From: Methylococcus mesophilus
Lineage (GTDB): Bacteria > Pseudomonadota > Gammaproteobacteria > Methylococcales > Methylococcaceae
Length of the DNA: 64,000 nt
Assembly: GCF_026247885.1 (NCBI RefSeq)
Contig: NZ_CP110921.1
Coordinates: 1,116,001 to 1,180,000 of the forward strand
Direction of reading: 5' to 3'
Shown here: in pieces, positions 63,958-64,000 of the stretch
How positions within the stretch are numbered: position 1 is the stretch's first letter
Layout of the letters: each line of letters opens with the position of its first letter
Notes under the pieces: model-generated
What the model was told of the DNA's origin: nothing
What the model saw: the letters and a program-made list of their open reading frames with translations, nothing else
The model's database searches: none
Position numbers and translations under genes: made by a program

Positions 63958-64000
63958 GGGCGATTCTCCCCAAAATCCACGAACTTATAGCCGACACCCC
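63954..64000 (-). CDS. OmpR-type response regulator, C-terminal end only
   Basis: The last 14 residues are visible and read GVGYKFVDFGENRP before the stop. GVGYKF is the usual winged-helix end of OmpR-family regulators. The rest lies beyond the right edge. Its stop overlaps the GTG of the histidine kinase, so they form a coupled two-component pair. Confidence 0.75.
   Translation of the reverse strand, partial: GVGYKFVDFGENRP

Noticed and set aside
1-64000. tRNA, rRNA, IS elements, attachment sites and replication origin
   Set aside because: Looked for in all intergenic stretches and none could be supported.

Overview
The window is GC-rich, tightly packed bacterial chromosome. Monofunctional RelA, RlmD, RlmJ, NDH-2, LpxL-type acyltransferase and LolA/MMPL genes point to a gammaproteobacterium. 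The mix of an aryl-polyene-like cluster, a surface-type di-heme peroxidase and sigma-54 regulation would suit a Methylococcaceae-like methanotroph, but that is an impression and no methane-oxidation gene lies here. I saw no rRNA, tRNA, CRISPR array, IS element or prophage.

Layout. 1-2.4 kb: an AT-richer, edge-cut NhaD-like antiporter and a CPA2 antiporter. 2.6-15.8 kb: a minus-strand, translationally coupled aryl-polyene-type lipid cluster (ACP, membrane protein, acyl-ACP ligase, two dehydratases, acyltransferase, LolA-like, MMPL exporter, deacetylase, methyltransferase, KS, chain-length factor, ketoreductase). It is interrupted by one opposing membrane-protein gene. 16-17.6 kb: a sigma-54 activator flanked on both sides by -24/-12-like sites, one facing the polyene operon and one facing a DUF938 / carbonic anhydrase / cupin group. 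19.8-26.7 kb: a Ycf46-like AAA ATPase and housekeeping genes (rlmD, cysM, a CDF zinc exporter). 26.8-32.5 kb: an envelope redox group (FMN-binding protein, membrane protein, lipoprotein, coiled-coil porin, di-heme peroxidase) around two Fur-box-like sites.

32.5-42.6 kb is the most unusual part. Two divergent CAX-type exchangers, one with a key Glu replaced by Gln, are followed by a seven-gene run. That run pairs a P-type ATPase that keeps all catalytic motifs but lacks the CPC metal site with a second P-type ATPase homologue that has lost the phosphorylation and dephosphorylation motifs. Small membrane and soluble proteins and an EcsC-family protein accompany them. This looks like a multi-subunit metal or ion transport machine, possibly related to compartment-forming (ferrosome-like) systems.

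42.7-48.3 kb: rlmJ, ndh, a CHAD protein and relA. 48.3-53.6 kb: a frameshifted seven-repeat FG-GAP surface protein, a 62-residue peptide and a PqqD-HprK fusion, a candidate RiPP-like system. 53.6-64 kb: a degenerate subtilase, a periplasmic glycerophosphodiesterase, and an ABC sugar or glycerol-phosphate type importer without an ATPase gene, interleaved with MFS and iron-permease-like genes and headed by a two-component system cut by the right edge.
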